A stretch of DNA of 64,000 nucleotides from Flavobacteriaceae bacterium (GCA_030830005.1 JAURNV010000003.1:1-64000), one strand, 5' to 3'; positions 1 through 11,261 are shown, numbered from the stretch's first letter. Translations and numbers: made by a program. Notes: generated by a model from the sequence alone, not told the origin.

Positions 1-1
1 A

Positions 2-775
2 ATCAATTGGAATCCCGCTGTAATAACTCCCGTTTTAATTTTAATGACAGTCATTTTACTGTATCGAAATTATATGGCACATAAAAATAGTGATTCCAAT
101 AAATCAAGTTTAGATAGCCTGAAAAGTTCAGAAAGCAGCTCCGTTCAGGGAGTTGTTAATGAAAGTGCAAAAAACATATCTAATGTCATCAAAAGGAGTA
201 AAAATATTTACTCGAGTGCAATTGAAGGACTCGCTTTAGAGGAAATTACTATTCTAAAGAAAAATAAAAAGCAAATTGTTAAACTTTCAAGTGAGGTAGA
301 TGAATTGCGTGATAATATTTTCTATTTCATAAAAAATCTTGATGAATCCAGTTTACATGCGAGTAATTTTTATATCAATATTTTAGGTTACTTACACGAT
401 ATGTCTCAATCTTTAGAATATATTACTAAGGTTTGTTACAGGCACGTAAATAACAATCATAAAAAACTGAAGTTTAGTCAATACAAAGAGTTAAAAGAAA
501 TCTATCTAAGGATTGAGATATTTTTTGAAGACTCAAAAGCTGTATTTGATACAAAGTCTTTTAACAAACTTGGTGAGATCATAGCTACTAAGCAAGAAAT
601 TATCGATTTGGTGTCAGAAAAAATACATATACAAGTTGAAAGGACTCGTGGCGAGGAGTCTAGCCCTAAAAACACTACGCTTTACTTTAACATTCTTGTT
701 GAAACAAAAGATATGTTAAATGCTACAACAAATCTTTTAACTGAATACCAAAGTGCACACGAAAACTCTATTTAG
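2..775 (+). CDS. Inorganic phosphate transporter (PiT-like), C-terminal part, truncated by window start
   Basis: The frame is open upstream of the listed ATG (INWNPAVITPVLILMTVILLYRNYMAHK), then a helical PhoU-like C-terminal region. Family call by resemblance to Bacteroidetes PiT transporters. Confidence 0.6.
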   Translation: MNWNPAVITPVLILMTVILLYRNYMAHKNSDSNKSSLDSLKSSESSSVQGVVNESAKNISNVIKRSKNIYSSAIEGLALEEITILKKNKKQIVKLSSEVDELRDNIFYFIKNLDESSLHASNFYINILGYLHDMSQSLEYITKVCYRHVNNNHKKLKFSQYKELKEIYLRIEIFFEDSKAVFDTKSFNKLGEIIATKQEIIDLVSEKIHIQVERTRGEESSPKNTTLYFNILVETKDMLNATTNLLTEYQSAHENSI

Positions 776-793
776 AACAAAATAGATTAAAGC

Positions 794-825
794 AAAAAAA
801 GCGCTACATCTGTAGCGCTTTTTTT
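794..825. terminator. Bidirectional Rho-independent-type terminator between converging genes
   Basis: AAAAAAA-GCGCTACA-TC-TGTAGCGC-TTTTTTT: perfect 8-bp stem, A tract on the left and T tract on the right, between the converging ends at 775 and 845. Confidence 0.85.
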
Positions 826-844
826 ATTATTATCCCCTTAAAGA

Positions 845-3262
845 TCACGACCCGCACATAAGGCAATCGTCGTCTTCGCTTTCCTTAGACTTTGCCAACA
901 TTTCCTTAAGCTCAGCAGGTGTTAGTGGTTCTACTGCAACAGATGCTTTTGCTTTTGGTGTCGTTGCTACCTCAGTTGCCGGGACAGCCTCAGTCTTCTT
1001 ATTTACGGTAAACTTAATCGCGTCAACAGCAGATTTAGTTCGTAAGTAATACATTCCTGTTTTTAAACCAGATTTCCACGCGTAGAAATGCATCGATGTG
1101 AGTTTTGACATGGTTGCACCCTCCATAAACAAGTTTAAAGACTGTGATTGATCAATAAAATACCCACGATGACGTGACATATCAATAATGTCTTTCATGC
1201 TCATTTCCCATACGGTTTTGTACAACTCTCTAATCTCTGCTGGGATGGTTTCAATATGCTGAATAGATCCGTTGGCACGCATCAATTCTTGTTTCATTTC
1301 CTCGTCCCAAAGGCCAAGATTAACCAAGTCTTCTAAGAGGTGTTTGTTCACTACAATAAACTCTCCAGACAATACACGTCGGGTGTAAATATTAGAGGTG
1401 TAGGGCTCAAAACACTCGTTATTACCCAAAATCTGAGACGTCGATGCCGTTGGCATGGGTGCCATTAACAACGAGTTTCGTACCCCGTGCTTTTTGATTT
1501 GCTTACGAAGTCCCTCCCAGTCCCAACGGCCACTAAGTTCTTCGTCTTTGATTCCCCACATGTTGTGTTGAAATTCGCCTTGAGAAATAGGCGACCCTTT
1601 ATACGATTTGTAAGGCCCCTCTATTTCTGCCAACTCTTTTGAAGCGGTTAGGGCAGCATAATAAATGGTTTCGAAAATCTCTTGGTTTAAGGTTTTTGCC
1701 TCCTCACTGGTGAAGGGCATCCGTAGTTTTATAAACGTGTCTGCGAGTCCCTGAACGCCTAAACCAACAGGTCTATGCCGCATATTAGAATTTTCGGCTT
1801 CAATTACAGGATAATAATTCCGATCAATAACCTTATTAAGGTTTTTGGTGACGCGTTTGGTTACTTTGAACAGTTCTTTATGATCAAATTCCTCGTCTTT
1901 TACAAACATGGGGAGTGCAATAGATGCCAAATTACAAACCGCTATCTCATCTTTAGAAGTGTACTCCATGATTTCGGTACACAAATTTGACGAGCGGATA
2001 GTTCCCAAGTTTTTCTGATTCGATTTGCGATTTGCAGCATCTTTATAGAGCATATAAGGGGTTCCTGTCTCAATTTGAGATTCTAAAATTTTCTCCCAAA
2101 GTTCACGTGCCTTGATGGTTTTGCGTCCGCGGTTTTCAGCTTCATACTTTAAGTAGCGCTTTTCGAATTCCTCACTGTGGGAGTCGTATAGTCCGGGGCA
2201 CTCATTAGGACACATTAGTGTCCATTCGGCATTTTCTTCAACACGCTTCATGAACAAGTCTGGTATCCACATGGCATAGAATAAATCTCGCGCGCGCATT
2301 TCTTCCTTTCCGTGATTCTTCTTTAACTCTAAAAAATCGAAAATATCCGCATGCCAAGGCTCTACATAAATGGCAAATGAACCCTTGCGTTTACCTCCAC
2401 CCTGATCTACATAACGTGCTGTATCGTTATACACCCGAAGCATGGGAACAATCCCATTTGAAGTCCCGTTTGTTCCTGCAATATAGGATCCTGTTGCGCG
2501 AACATTATGAATAGATAGTCCAATACCCCCAGCAGATTGCGAAATTTTTGCTGTTTGTTTTAAGGTGTCATAAATCCCGTCAATACTGTCGTCTCGCATA
2601 CTTAATAAAAAGCAGGAAGACATTTGGGGTTTGGGTGTACCTGCGTTGAAAAGTGTTGGTGTAGCGTGCGTAAAATAACGTTTCGACATTAGGTGATACG
2701 TTTCAATCGCAGCTTCTAAGTCTGTGGGGTGAATTCCAACAGAAACGCGCATAAGCATGTGTTGTGGCCGTTCGGCTATATTCCCGTTAATTTTTAAAAG
2801 GTACGAGCGCTCAAGAGTTTTAAAACCAAAATAATCATAGCCAAAGTCTCGATTGTATATAATCGTGGAATCCAACAAGTCGGCATTCTCATGAATTACG
2901 TTATAGACCTCATCAGAAAGCAAAGGGGATTTTTTTTCAGTACGGGGGTTCACATACTCGTACAAATCTGTCATGGTTTCTGAAAAAGACTTTTTAGTGT
3001 TTTTGTGAAGATTAGAAACCGAAATCCGTGCAGCCAGCTTTGCATAGTCAGGGTGTGTGGTTGTCATGGTGGCTGCAATCTCGGCAGCAAGACTATCAAG
3101 TTCCGAAGTGGTTACTCCATCATAGAGTCCCTCAATAACACGCATGGCTACCTTAACCGGGTCAACAAGCTCATTTAGGCCATAGCACAACTTACGCACA
3201 CGGGCAGTAATTTTGTCGAACATAATGGGCTCTTTGCGCCCATCTCTTTTAACTACATACAT
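845..3262 (-). CDS. nrdA: Ribonucleoside-diphosphate reductase class Ia, alpha subunit
   Basis: 805 aa; N-terminal ATP-cone-like start ([18 protein letters not shown]), NLCTEI..., C-terminal CLMCGS redox cysteines; adjacent to nrdB. Confidence 0.96.
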   Translation of the reverse strand: MYVVKRDGRKEPIMFDKITARVRKLCYGLNELVDPVKVAMRVIEGLYDGVTTSELDSLAAEIAATMTTTHPDYAKLAARISVSNLHKNTKKSFSETMTDLYEYVNPRTEKKSPLLSDEVYNVIHENADLLDSTIIYNRDFGYDYFGFKTLERSYLLKINGNIAERPQHMLMRVSVGIHPTDLEAAIETYHLMSKRYFTHATPTLFNAGTPKPQMSSCFLLSMRDDSIDGIYDTLKQTAKISQSAGGIGLSIHNVRATGSYIAGTNGTSNGIVPMLRVYNDTARYVDQGGGKRKGSFAIYVEPWHADIFDFLELKKNHGKEEMRARDLFYAMWIPDLFMKRVEENAEWTLMCPNECPGLYDSHSEEFEKRYLKYEAENRGRKTIKARELWEKILESQIETGTPYMLYKDAANRKSNQKNLGTIRSSNLCTEIMEYTSKDEIAVCNLASIALPMFVKDEEFDHKELFKVTKRVTKNLNKVIDRNYYPVIEAENSNMRHRPVGLGVQGLADTFIKLRMPFTSEEAKTLNQEIFETIYYAALTASKELAEIEGPYKSYKGSPISQGEFQHNMWGIKDEELSGRWDWEGLRKQIKKHGVRNSLLMAPMPTASTSQILGNNECFEPYTSNIYTRRVLSGEFIVVNKHLLEDLVNLGLWDEEMKQELMRANGSIQHIETIPAEIRELYKTVWEMSMKDIIDMSRHRGYFIDQSQSLNLFMEGATMSKLTSMHFYAWKSGLKTGMYYLRTKSAVDAIKFTVNKKTEAVPATEVATTPKAKASVAVEPLTPAELKEMLAKSKESEDDDCLMCGS

Positions 3263-3338
3263 AGTTTATATTGGTTTTATTGGTTAAATGTCAAAGTTCC
3301 CGAAGGAAAACGACTTCTGCACTCTGTTGCTTAGCAAA

Positions 3339-4322
3339 CTAAAAGTCGTCGCCGAACGAGTACTTTTCTTTTTCTTCTTTTTCTTGGTTCAACACACCCG
3401 CCTTTTGATATTCGGATACGCGCTTCTCAAAGAAATTGGTTTTTCCTTGAAGCGAAATCATATCCATAAAATCAAAAGGATTAGATACGTTAAACTCCTT
3501 TTCTAAGCCAAGCTCTACGAGTAAACGATCAGTGACAAACTCTAAATACTGTGTCATCAGTTTGGCGTTCATCCCAATCAAACTTACTGGAAGTGATTCA
3601 GTAACAAATTCACGTTCGATGTTTAGGGCATCTATAATAATTTCGCGGATTCTAGATGGAGAAACTTTATTTACCAAATGGGTATTGTGCAAATGAACCG
3701 CAAAGTCGCAATGCATTCCTTCGTCTCGAGAAATTAACTCGTTTGAAAATGTTAACCCAGGCATTAGTCCACGCTTTTTGAGCCAGAAAATCGAACAAAA
3801 CGCCCCGGAAAAGAAAATTCCTTCAACGGCAGCAAAGGCAATAAGGCGCTCAGCAAATGATTCAGATTCTATCCAACGTAATGCCCAATCTGCCTTTCGC
3901 TTTATGGCAGGAAATACCTCAATAGCCTGAAAGAGCTTATTCTTCTCAGCTTCATCTTTAACGTAAGTATCTATGAGCAAGGAATAGGTTTCCGAATGAA
4001 TATTTTCCATCATAATCTGAAAACCATAGAAAAACTTTGCCTCGCTGTATTGTACTTCGTTTACAAAATTTTCTGCCAAATTTTCATTCACAATACCATC
4101 CGAAGCAGCAAAAAACGCTAAAATGTGTTTGATGAAATAACGCTCATCATCGTTCAATTTGGCATTCCAATCTGTAAGGTCTTGGTGCAAATCAATTTCT
4201 TCTGCCGTCCAAAAACATGCTTCTTGTTTTTTATACCATTCCCAAATATCATGGTGTTGAATAGGAAAAATTACAAATCTGTTTTTATTTTCAGACAATA
4301 TAGGCTCTATAGAATTTGACAT
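3339..4322 (-). CDS. nrdB: Ribonucleoside-diphosphate reductase beta subunit
   Basis: 327 aa; iron-ligand motifs ([39 protein letters not shown]). Confidence 0.95.
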   Translation of the reverse strand: MSNSIEPILSENKNRFVIFPIQHHDIWEWYKKQEACFWTAEEIDLHQDLTDWNAKLNDDERYFIKHILAFFAASDGIVNENLAENFVNEVQYSEAKFFYGFQIMMENIHSETYSLLIDTYVKDEAEKNKLFQAIEVFPAIKRKADWALRWIESESFAERLIAFAAVEGIFFSGAFCSIFWLKKRGLMPGLTFSNELISRDEGMHCDFAVHLHNTHLVNKVSPSRIREIIIDALNIEREFVTESLPVSLIGMNAKLMTQYLEFVTDRLLVELGLEKEFNVSNPFDFMDMISLQGKTNFFEKRVSEYQKAGVLNQEKEEKEKYSFGDDF

Positions 4323-4529
4323 AATTTTTTTTAAATATTAAGTGGGATGCTTATTGCTCTACAAATGTTCCAAAAATAAAGCAGAAATAAAAGGCATACT
4401 TTTCCACAATGCCTTTTAGTTTTTAACAACTTTTAAGAATTTTCCTACAAAAAACAACCAAAATCATGTTTTATAACTCACTCGTTATAAGGCAGTTATA
4501 ATAAATCTTATGAGGAGGTGTGTTTCCTA

Positions 4530-5108
4530 TTATTTCTGCTGATTAGAAAAATCTTGTGCTGTCTTTTGTAATGCATTATACCACTGCTGGCCAAATTTTC
4601 TTACAAGTGCATCTTTAACAAATTCATACAGCGGACGTTTGAGTGCTGTACCCAAGTCACACCCCGATGCACATATAGTCCATTCATGGTAATTGACCGC
4701 AACAAAGGCACTGTAATTTTTTACTCGCACGGGATACAAATGACACGAAATAGGCTTTTGAAGTTTTGTTGCTCCCGCGCGGTGTGCTTGTTCAATACCA
4801 CATTGAGCTATCCCCTTATGGTCATAATTTATGTACACACAGGCTTTACCGTCTATTAACGGGGTTTCCCATTCCTCAAAAGCATTTTGTATGGCTGTTC
4901 CTTGATGTTCTAAAGCCGCTATACCCTCTTTCGTCAAATAGGGCCTAACCTCTTGCCAATGTGTTTTAAGCTGTTCTATTTCGTCTTGCTCTAATGGTGC
5001 GCCCGCTTCGCCCTTTACGCAACATGCCCCTTTACAAGCCAACAAATCACATGTAAACGCTTGTTCAAACAATGCCTCTGAAACCAATGTTTTGCCTATT
5101 TGAAACAT
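4530..5108 (-). CDS. DUF3109 family Cys-rich protein
   Basis: 192 aa; CDLLACKGACCVKGEAGAPL N-terminus typical of DUF3109. Confidence 0.8.
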   Translation of the reverse strand: MFQIGKTLVSEALFEQAFTCDLLACKGACCVKGEAGAPLEQDEIEQLKTHWQEVRPYLTKEGIAALEHQGTAIQNAFEEWETPLIDGKACVYINYDHKGIAQCGIEQAHRAGATKLQKPISCHLYPVRVKNYSAFVAVNYHEWTICASGCDLGTALKRPLYEFVKDALVRKFGQQWYNALQKTAQDFSNQQK

Positions 5109-5143
5109 GAAGCTAAACTACAATTTTGAACGCACAAAAAAAG

Positions 5144-5151
5144 TATCTTTG
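5144..5151 (+). promoter_or_regulatory. Bacteroidetes-type -7 element TATCTTTG
   Basis: TATCTTTG 4 nt before the ATG at 5156; matches TAnnTTTG. Confidence 0.5.
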
Positions 5152-5155
5152 ACAC

Positions 5156-5728
5156 ATGTTTAGTCTAAAGGAAGTTGTTACGTGCACAATGGTCTTGTTT
5201 GCCGTAATTGATATTATTGGCAGTACCCCAATTATTATTGGATTACGCCAAAAAGTAGGGCATATTCAGTCTGAGAAAGCCTCAATAGTTGCCGGAATCA
5301 TTATGATTGGCTTTCTGTTTTTAGGCGAAAGCATTCTTAAGCTTATAGGAATAGATGTAAACTCCTTTGCCGTAGCAGGGTCGTTTATCATTTTCTTTAT
5401 CGCGTTAGAAATGATACTAGGTGTTCAACTCTACAAAGACGAATCGCCAGAAACGGCGTCTATAGTACCCATTGCTTTTCCGCTAATTGCTGGGGCTGGT
5501 ACGCTAACATCTTTACTTTCGTTGCGCGCAGAATATGATGTAGCAAACATAATTGTTGCCATCATCATCAATATCGCTATTGTATATGTCGTGCTAAAAT
5601 CGTCTAAACGTATCGAGAGAGTATTGGGCCGCTCAGGGATCAATATCATTCGAAAAATATTTGGTGTAGTGCTTATGGCAATTGCAGTAAAGCTTTTTGC
5701 CGGCAATGTACAACAGTTGTTTGCTTAA
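5156..5728 (+). CDS. MarC family integral membrane protein
   Basis: 190 aa, multi-TM; FAVIDIIGSTPIIIGLRQK and AFPLIAGAGTLTSLLSL motifs. Confidence 0.88.
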   Translation: MFSLKEVVTCTMVLFAVIDIIGSTPIIIGLRQKVGHIQSEKASIVAGIIMIGFLFLGESILKLIGIDVNSFAVAGSFIIFFIALEMILGVQLYKDESPETASIVPIAFPLIAGAGTLTSLLSLRAEYDVANIIVAIIINIAIVYVVLKSSKRIERVLGRSGINIIRKIFGVVLMAIAVKLFAGNVQQLFA

Positions 5729-5760
5729 GCAGTTGCAAACCGTTAATCGAAAAAAACTAT

Positions 5761-5949
5761 CTATACAATTTTAACGTTGCTGGCGGCTTTTCCTCTGTTT
5801 CCATCAACAACATCAAAAGTAACATTGTCACCTTCATTGATATTCAAGCCGTCTAAGGCACTAATGTGTACGAAAACGTCCTCACCTGACTCTGATGTGA
5901 TAAAACCAAATCCTTTAGAGGCGTTAAAAAATTTTACTGTTCCTTGCAT
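5761..5949 (-). CDS. Cold shock protein (CspA family)
   Basis: [35 protein letters not shown]1/RNP2 motifs. Start placed at the MQGTVKFF methionine rather than the longer ORF start at 5967. Confidence 0.93.
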   Translation of the reverse strand: MQGTVKFFNASKGFGFITSESGEDVFVHISALDGLNINEGDNVTFDVVDGNRGKAASNVKIV

Positions 5950-6113
5950 AAATAATAATTTCAGCAAGAGTACAACAAATTATTTAAAAAATATATTATA
6001 ATTTTATTTATTGCTGTACTTTTTTGCAGTTTTATCTTATTGAAGATTAAGGACTACATGGCTATCTTTGCAATTATCATCGCCACGCAATTACAAAACC
6101 CTTTTAAAAAATC

Positions 6114-6317
6114 ATGAAAACACTAATTTATATTTTTCTAATTCTCGCTACAGGATTGCTTGTTTTTAATTTATTCCATATTGATTTTGAGGCTCCTTTA
6201 GAAGGAGATAGTTTTGCAGCTGTGGTTGGTATAGGCGCTAGTATGTGTGCAATAATACTGTTGGTAATTTTACAATTAGCGCTAAAAATTCAGAAGAAAA
6301 TAAAAAATCAATCCTGA
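6114..6317 (+). CDS. Small membrane protein, unknown
   Basis: 67 aa with two predicted TM segments; fills an intergenic region. Confidence 0.5.
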   Translation: MKTLIYIFLILATGLLVFNLFHIDFEAPLEGDSFAAVVGIGASMCAIILLVILQLALKIQKKIKNQS

Positions 6318-6739
6318 GGCAAGGCAACGATTTCGACTCCTGCTCGTTCCAAAAAGTCTAATCCAGAAGGGTCTTTGTAAGCTTTGGCAAAAACAACCCT
6401 TGTGATTCCGGCTTGATGAATAAGTTTACTACATTCTTTGCAAGGAGAAAGTGTAATATACAATGTCGCGCCAGCACATGATTGCGTAGAAGACGCTACT
6501 TTCATCATCGCGTTAGCTTCGGCATGAAGGACATACCATTTGGTAAAATGGTCTTCATTTTCACATTCGTTTTCAAAACCCGTTGGAGTTCCATTATATC
6601 CATCAGAAATAATCATGCGATTTTTTACAATTAGAGCCCCTACTTTTTTGCGCTCACAATGGGACAGCTCTGCCCATTCAATAGCCATGCGCATATAGGC
6701 AGTGTCGTAACGGAATTGTTTTTTTTCAGCTTTTGTCAT
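6308..6739 (-). CDS. dCMP/cytidine deaminase family protein (ComEB-like)
   Basis: 143 aa; zinc motifs HAEANAMMK and PCKECSKLI. Confidence 0.9.
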   Translation of the reverse strand: MTKAEKKQFRYDTAYMRMAIEWAELSHCERKKVGALIVKNRMIISDGYNGTPTGFENECENEDHFTKWYVLHAEANAMMKVASSTQSCAGATLYITLSPCKECSKLIHQAGITRVVFAKAYKDPSGLDFLERAGVEIVALPQD

Positions 6740-7317
6740 AGTGCAGAAATCGATGCTATAAGAACGGGCACTAAAATACCTATAATTATGCTACTGCCTA
6801 CCAAGAGCCTGTCTCGTTTTGATATTCCAAAAAGACTGCTTAACAAACTGTTTATTAAAACAACCCCCACAACTACAACTAACTGTGCTAATTCAATACC
6901 TAGAGTGAAATACAATAGCGGAAGGCCAACTGATTCTTGAGGGAAAACCATTGAAAAGTACCCTGAAAAGCCCAGTCCGTGAATGATGCCGAAAAAAGTG
7001 GTCAGCACAATATAAGGTGCTGAGGTTTTTTGTGCCAATCGCTTATTCCAATAAAGGGTGTGTAGTGCTGTAAGCAAAATGGTAAGCGGAATAAGAACCT
7101 CTACCCAAGAGGAGGAAAAGCGAATAACGCCTGCTGAGGCGGCCCATAATGATAGGGTATGCCCCAATGTAAATGCCGTAACCAGTAGCAGCAACAGACG
7201 CATTTGTCTGTAAACAAAAGGTAGACAAATCGCCACCAAAAAAAGCAAATGGTCGTATGCCTTTGGGTCTAAAATATGGTTAGCCCCTAACCGGAGGTAA
7301 AACAGAAAATCGTCCAT
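6736..7317 (-). CDS. HupE/UreJ family membrane protein
   Basis: 193 aa; LGANHILDPKAYDHLLFL and FGIIHGLGFSGYF motifs; 4-nt overlap with the next gene. Confidence 0.82.
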   Translation of the reverse strand: MDDFLFYLRLGANHILDPKAYDHLLFLVAICLPFVYRQMRLLLLLVTAFTLGHTLSLWAASAGVIRFSSSWVEVLIPLTILLTALHTLYWNKRLAQKTSAPYIVLTTFFGIIHGLGFSGYFSMVFPQESVGLPLLYFTLGIELAQLVVVVGVVLINSLLSSLFGISKRDRLLVGSSIIIGILVPVLIASISAL

Positions 7318-7319
7318 AC

Positions 7320-8054
7320 TTAACTAAATCCACGTTCGTTTTTTATAGATTCGTACGCTTCTTGAATGCGCTGAAACTTCATTTTTGCTGCTTGTTCCGC
7401 AGCCTGCCCTAAGTTACGAACTTTATCGGGATGGTGTTTTTTAACTAATGCCCGATACGCTTTTTTGATTTCGGCGTCCGATGCAGATTTTGACACCTCA
7501 AGAATAGTATATGCACCATCTGTTTGAGCCACAAACATAGCTTTTATACTAGCGTAATCTGGAGCACTTATACGCATATATCCCGCAATTTCTTGGAGCT
7601 TATGAAGCTCTGTAACGGAAACATTACCGTCGGCTTTGGCTATTCGAAACAAAAAATCAAGCATTTGCAGCCGAACTTCGTAACGAGTACGCCCCACCAA
7701 AAACTGTCCAATCTCCTGTGCTGAAATCCCAGAATTCTTTACCTCTGTGTTATAAACACGAAAGATTTCATTGGCGCGAGCTTTCCCAAAAAATTGTACG
7801 AACTGTATGCGCACATAGTCCAATTCGGATTGTGTGGTTTTGCCATCGGCTTTTATAACCATACTTGCCAACGCCAACAAGCGAAGTTCAAATTCTTGTG
7901 CCGAAACATTATTGGTTTGGATCGTGGATCGTATTTGCCCACGGCTTCCTGCCTCTAAAATACTCCCCAAGAAAAACCCCAACAAGGCCCCTGGAAAACG
8001 AAAAATCATATAGCCGATAAAGGCAAATAGCCAACGCATGGCGCAAAAATACAA
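7320..8054 (-). CDS. TerB-like plus C-terminal DnaJ domain protein (DjlA-like)
   Basis: 244 aa; [13 protein letters not shown] (TerB) and [31 protein letters not shown] (J-domain HPD). Confidence 0.85.
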   Translation of the reverse strand: MYFCAMRWLFAFIGYMIFRFPGALLGFFLGSILEAGSRGQIRSTIQTNNVSAQEFELRLLALASMVIKADGKTTQSELDYVRIQFVQFFGKARANEIFRVYNTEVKNSGISAQEIGQFLVGRTRYEVRLQMLDFLFRIAKADGNVSVTELHKLQEIAGYMRISAPDYASIKAMFVAQTDGAYTILEVSKSASDAEIKKAYRALVKKHHPDKVRNLGQAAEQAAKMKFQRIQEAYESIKNERGFS

Positions 8055-8109
8055 AGGAATTTGTCCTTCTGCTATTTTATGCCTCTATATATTATGTTAC
8101 TTTTACTCC

Positions 8110-8628
8110 ATGCAAACACCCGAAGCAAGACGATTTGTCAAAACCCTAGCTTTTGTTAAGAAACACCTATCTGAATCGTCCAAAATTTTAGATTTAGGCT
8201 CTCCCAATGCAATGGCTGATTTTATTAACGCTGCTGGATATAGGGTGCAAAACACAAAAGGTGAGAATTTGGACACCAACTACCACGGTTATATCAACAC
8301 AGATGCAGACTGTGTTACCGCTTTTGAGATTTTTGAGCATATGCTGGCGCCCTTTAATATCTTACATCAGCTCCAAACGCCAAGACTCATCGCCTCTGTA
8401 CCTCTAAAATTGTGGTTTGCGCCTGCCTACTGGAACACTAAAGACGATTGGGACAAACACTACCACGAATTTGAACCTAAACAGTTTGACTACCTTCTCG
8501 AAAGAAGTGGTTGGAAAATCAAAGATTCTTTGATGTGGGCTTCTCCGGATTACAGGAAAATTGGCATTCGCCCTTTGTTGCGCTACATTACGCCGCGGTA
8601 TTATATGGTGTATTGCGAACGCGCCTAA
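8110..8628 (+). CDS. SAM-dependent methyltransferase-like protein
   Basis: Start at MQTPEARRF; SKILDLGSPNAMADFINAAGY and ADCVTAFEIFEHML. Confidence 0.7.
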   Translation: MQTPEARRFVKTLAFVKKHLSESSKILDLGSPNAMADFINAAGYRVQNTKGENLDTNYHGYINTDADCVTAFEIFEHMLAPFNILHQLQTPRLIASVPLKLWFAPAYWNTKDDWDKHYHEFEPKQFDYLLERSGWKIKDSLMWASPDYRKIGIRPLLRYITPRYYMVYCERA

Positions 8629-8644
8629 ATTCCAATAGCTTCCG

Positions 8645-8652
8645 TATCTTTG
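8645..8652 (+). promoter_or_regulatory. Bacteroidetes-type -7 element TATCTTTG
   Basis: TATCTTTG about 20 nt upstream of the ATG at 8672. Confidence 0.5.
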
Positions 8653-8671
8653 TGGCTTAAAATTTGTTGCT

Positions 8672-9082
8672 ATGTATCCTGCTGAAATTGTTCAACCTAT
8701 GCGCGACGAGCTTACCGCCGTTGGCTTTAACCAATGTATGACTGCTGATAGTGTGAAATCTGCACTAGAAAAAGAAGGAACTACGCTTGTTATAGTGAAT
8801 TCGGTGTGTGGTTGTGCCGCAGCCAATGCGCGCCCTGGCGCACGCATGTCGCTTGCTAACGACAAAACCCCTGAGCAACTTATTACCGTTTTTGCGGGAG
8901 TAGACCAAGAAGCTACGGCTGAAGCACGCAGCCAAATGATACCATTTCCTCCTTCTTCGCCTAGTATTGCACTTTTTAAAGACGGTGAATTGGTGCATAT
9001 GTTAGAGCGTCATCACATTGAAGGCCGCCCAGCTGAGCTAATCGCCGAAAATCTAAAAGAAGCGTATAACGCACACTGCTAA
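8672..9082 (+). CDS. BrxA/BrxB family bacilliredoxin
   Basis: 136 aa; VNSVCGCAAANARPGA (CGC motif) and HHIEGRPAELIAENL. Confidence 0.93.
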   Translation: MYPAEIVQPMRDELTAVGFNQCMTADSVKSALEKEGTTLVIVNSVCGCAAANARPGARMSLANDKTPEQLITVFAGVDQEATAEARSQMIPFPPSSPSIALFKDGELVHMLERHHIEGRPAELIAENLKEAYNAHC

Positions 9083-9090
9083 ATTATATC

Positions 9091-9822
9091 ATGGCTAAGC
9101 TATTGTCTTACCCGCTTAGCGTATTGTATTACCTTGTTTTTGGTGGTATTCTTGTGCTCTTTGACGGCCTACAACGAATAACACATTTATTTGGTTATCA
9201 TGCACATAAGGTTTGTGTAGATGTACTTAATTTTTTTTTACTTCGCGGAATGAACCTTCTTGGTACACGGATAGTGTTAGATATGCCTTTTGTGTTAGAG
9301 AAAAATCAATCCTACATTATTGTTGCAAATCATCAAAGCACCTACGATATCCCACCGCTTATTTGGTTTTTTAGAAAGGTCCATCCGAAGTTCATTGCCA
9401 AAAAAGAATTAGGAAAAGGAATTCCCAGCATCTCGTTTAACCTAAAAAAAGGTGGGGCAGTGCTCATAGACAGGAAAAATCCCCAACAGGCCCTTGTTGC
9501 AGTAAAAAAATTTGGTGAGCAATTAGCCGAAACCAAACGCAGTGCTATTATTTTTCCGGAAGGGACACGAGGTAAAACCCACATGCCACGCCCATTTCGT
9601 TACGCTGGATTATTACAACTTATGGAAGTCATGCCTGACGCTAAACTAGTTGGGGTTTCGATTAGTAATTCCTGGAAAATTACCCGAAACGGATCCTTCC
9701 CTTTGGGAATAGGTGTCAAAATGATCTTTTCTGTGCATCCCCCTGTTGCAATTCCTGAAACTAACAAAGAAGCTGTTCTAAAAAACTTAGAGGCAACCAT
9801 TACGCAGCATATACAAAACTAG
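9091..9822 (+). CDS. 1-acyl-sn-glycerol-3-phosphate acyltransferase (PlsC-like)
   Basis: NHQSTYDIP (HX4D-like) and FPEGTRGK motifs. Confidence 0.92.
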   Translation: MAKLLSYPLSVLYYLVFGGILVLFDGLQRITHLFGYHAHKVCVDVLNFFLLRGMNLLGTRIVLDMPFVLEKNQSYIIVANHQSTYDIPPLIWFFRKVHPKFIAKKELGKGIPSISFNLKKGGAVLIDRKNPQQALVAVKKFGEQLAETKRSAIIFPEGTRGKTHMPRPFRYAGLLQLMEVMPDAKLVGVSISNSWKITRNGSFPLGIGVKMIFSVHPPVAIPETNKEAVLKNLEATITQHIQN

Positions 9823-11258
9823 TCTGCTCGAGGAAAACGCACTTGAAATTGTGTTCCTTTTCCAAGATTAGATTTGAATACTACACTCCCTCCATAAGTC
9901 TCTGCGATAGATTTAACCATGCTCAAGCCCAACCCCATGCCGCTTGTTTTGGTAGTAAAAGTCGGCTCAAATATGCGTTCTTGCAGCTCTTGTGGAATAC
10001 CCTCTCCATTGTCTTCTACAGAAAAATACACCCATTTTTCATCGCTATGTAGCTGAACCTTAATTGTTGGATTCGAAACCTCATCACATGCTTGAATAGC
10101 GTTAGATACAAGGTTATTTACAATACGAACCAACTGCGTTCCATCTAGTTCGACGTAGTACATTTCTGTTGCTTCAAAAGAAATAGGAGCATCTTTATAT
10201 AACTCCAACGATCGCTGTATAGCGGTTGTTATGTTCAGTCGTTCAGATTGCCCTGAAGGCATAGCAGCAAACTGCGAAAACGCTGTGGCAATGGTGCTCA
10301 TGGTGTCAATCTGCTGAAGTAGTGATTGACTAAACTCATGGACTTCTTCTCTCCATTGCGAATCCCCTTTAGAAACTTGTTTCTCAAAATGCTGAATACT
10401 AAGACGCATAGGCGTGAGGGGGTTCTTGATTTCATGCGCCACTTGTTTTGCCATTTCACGCCACGCTACTTCACGCTGTGATTTGGCAAGTTTTACAACA
10501 CTTTCCTCTAATTCATCCACCATACGGTTGTAAGCATCAACCAAAGCTGATATTTCTTTACTAGCACTAGTCAATTCAATTTTGGCATTGACTTTAGCAA
10601 GTTTGGTTTCATTAAGTTTAATACTTATTGCCTCTAAAGATCTTGTAATATATGACGAAACGAAAAAAGCTAAAACAACGGCAATTATTAGCATAATTAC
10701 ATAAACTTGTGCTAACCGAATTAAAAATGCATTTAGCTCCATAGAACTGAGGGAGTCATCGTCATAATAGGGTACATTGATAATTGTCAGTGGATTCCCG
10801 TTGGCATCAAAAATGTAGGAATACGAAGAGCGGGCGCGAGTGCCATCAACATTATTTACATCGATAAATCTATCCTTGGAGTTCGTCTTAAGCTGTTGCA
10901 AAATAGAATTCGAAAGTGTTTGCTCTGGAGGTGTTTCCATCAATTTACTTGACAATAAAAGGGTGCCATTCAAACTATAGACCCTAAAATTAATGTTTAA
11001 CACGTCTGCAGTCTGCTGCATATGCCCTTCAAAAATTGCTTGAATGTGCTGGGGCTCAACGGCTAATGTTGTTGCCGCGAATATATAATCTATCCGTTTT
11101 TTTAATTGATTTTCTTTGCGTGCTAAACGTTGCTCGTGGTAGGTGTTAGATTGTTCGCTATACTGAAAAATGGTAACTCCAGCAATGAGTAACGATGCCA
11201 TCATTACCAAAAAAATAAGGGCAATGAAAATTCGAGCTCTTAATGAAAGCACCCTCAT
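9819..11258 (-). CDS. Membrane sensor histidine kinase
   Basis: 479 aa; two TM, HAMP-like linker, VAHEIKNPLTPMRLSI H-box, VEDNGEGIP and GLGLSMVKSI ATPase motifs. Confidence 0.93.
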   Translation of the reverse strand: MRVLSLRARIFIALIFLVMMASLLIAGVTIFQYSEQSNTYHEQRLARKENQLKKRIDYIFAATTLAVEPQHIQAIFEGHMQQTADVLNINFRVYSLNGTLLLSSKLMETPPEQTLSNSILQQLKTNSKDRFIDVNNVDGTRARSSYSYIFDANGNPLTIINVPYYDDDSLSSMELNAFLIRLAQVYVIMLIIAVVLAFFVSSYITRSLEAISIKLNETKLAKVNAKIELTSASKEISALVDAYNRMVDELEESVVKLAKSQREVAWREMAKQVAHEIKNPLTPMRLSIQHFEKQVSKGDSQWREEVHEFSQSLLQQIDTMSTIATAFSQFAAMPSGQSERLNITTAIQRSLELYKDAPISFEATEMYYVELDGTQLVRIVNNLVSNAIQACDEVSNPTIKVQLHSDEKWVYFSVEDNGEGIPQELQERIFEPTFTTKTSGMGLGLSMVKSIAETYGGSVVFKSNLGKGTQFQVRFPRAD

Positions 11259-11261
11259 AGA

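Noticed and set aside
3288-3506. 72-aa plus-strand ORF between nrdA and nrdB
   Set aside because: Mostly antisense to the nrdB 3' end; no independent coding support.
5777-6001. 74-aa plus-strand ORF
   Set aside because: Antisense to the well-supported cold shock gene; no homology-like features.
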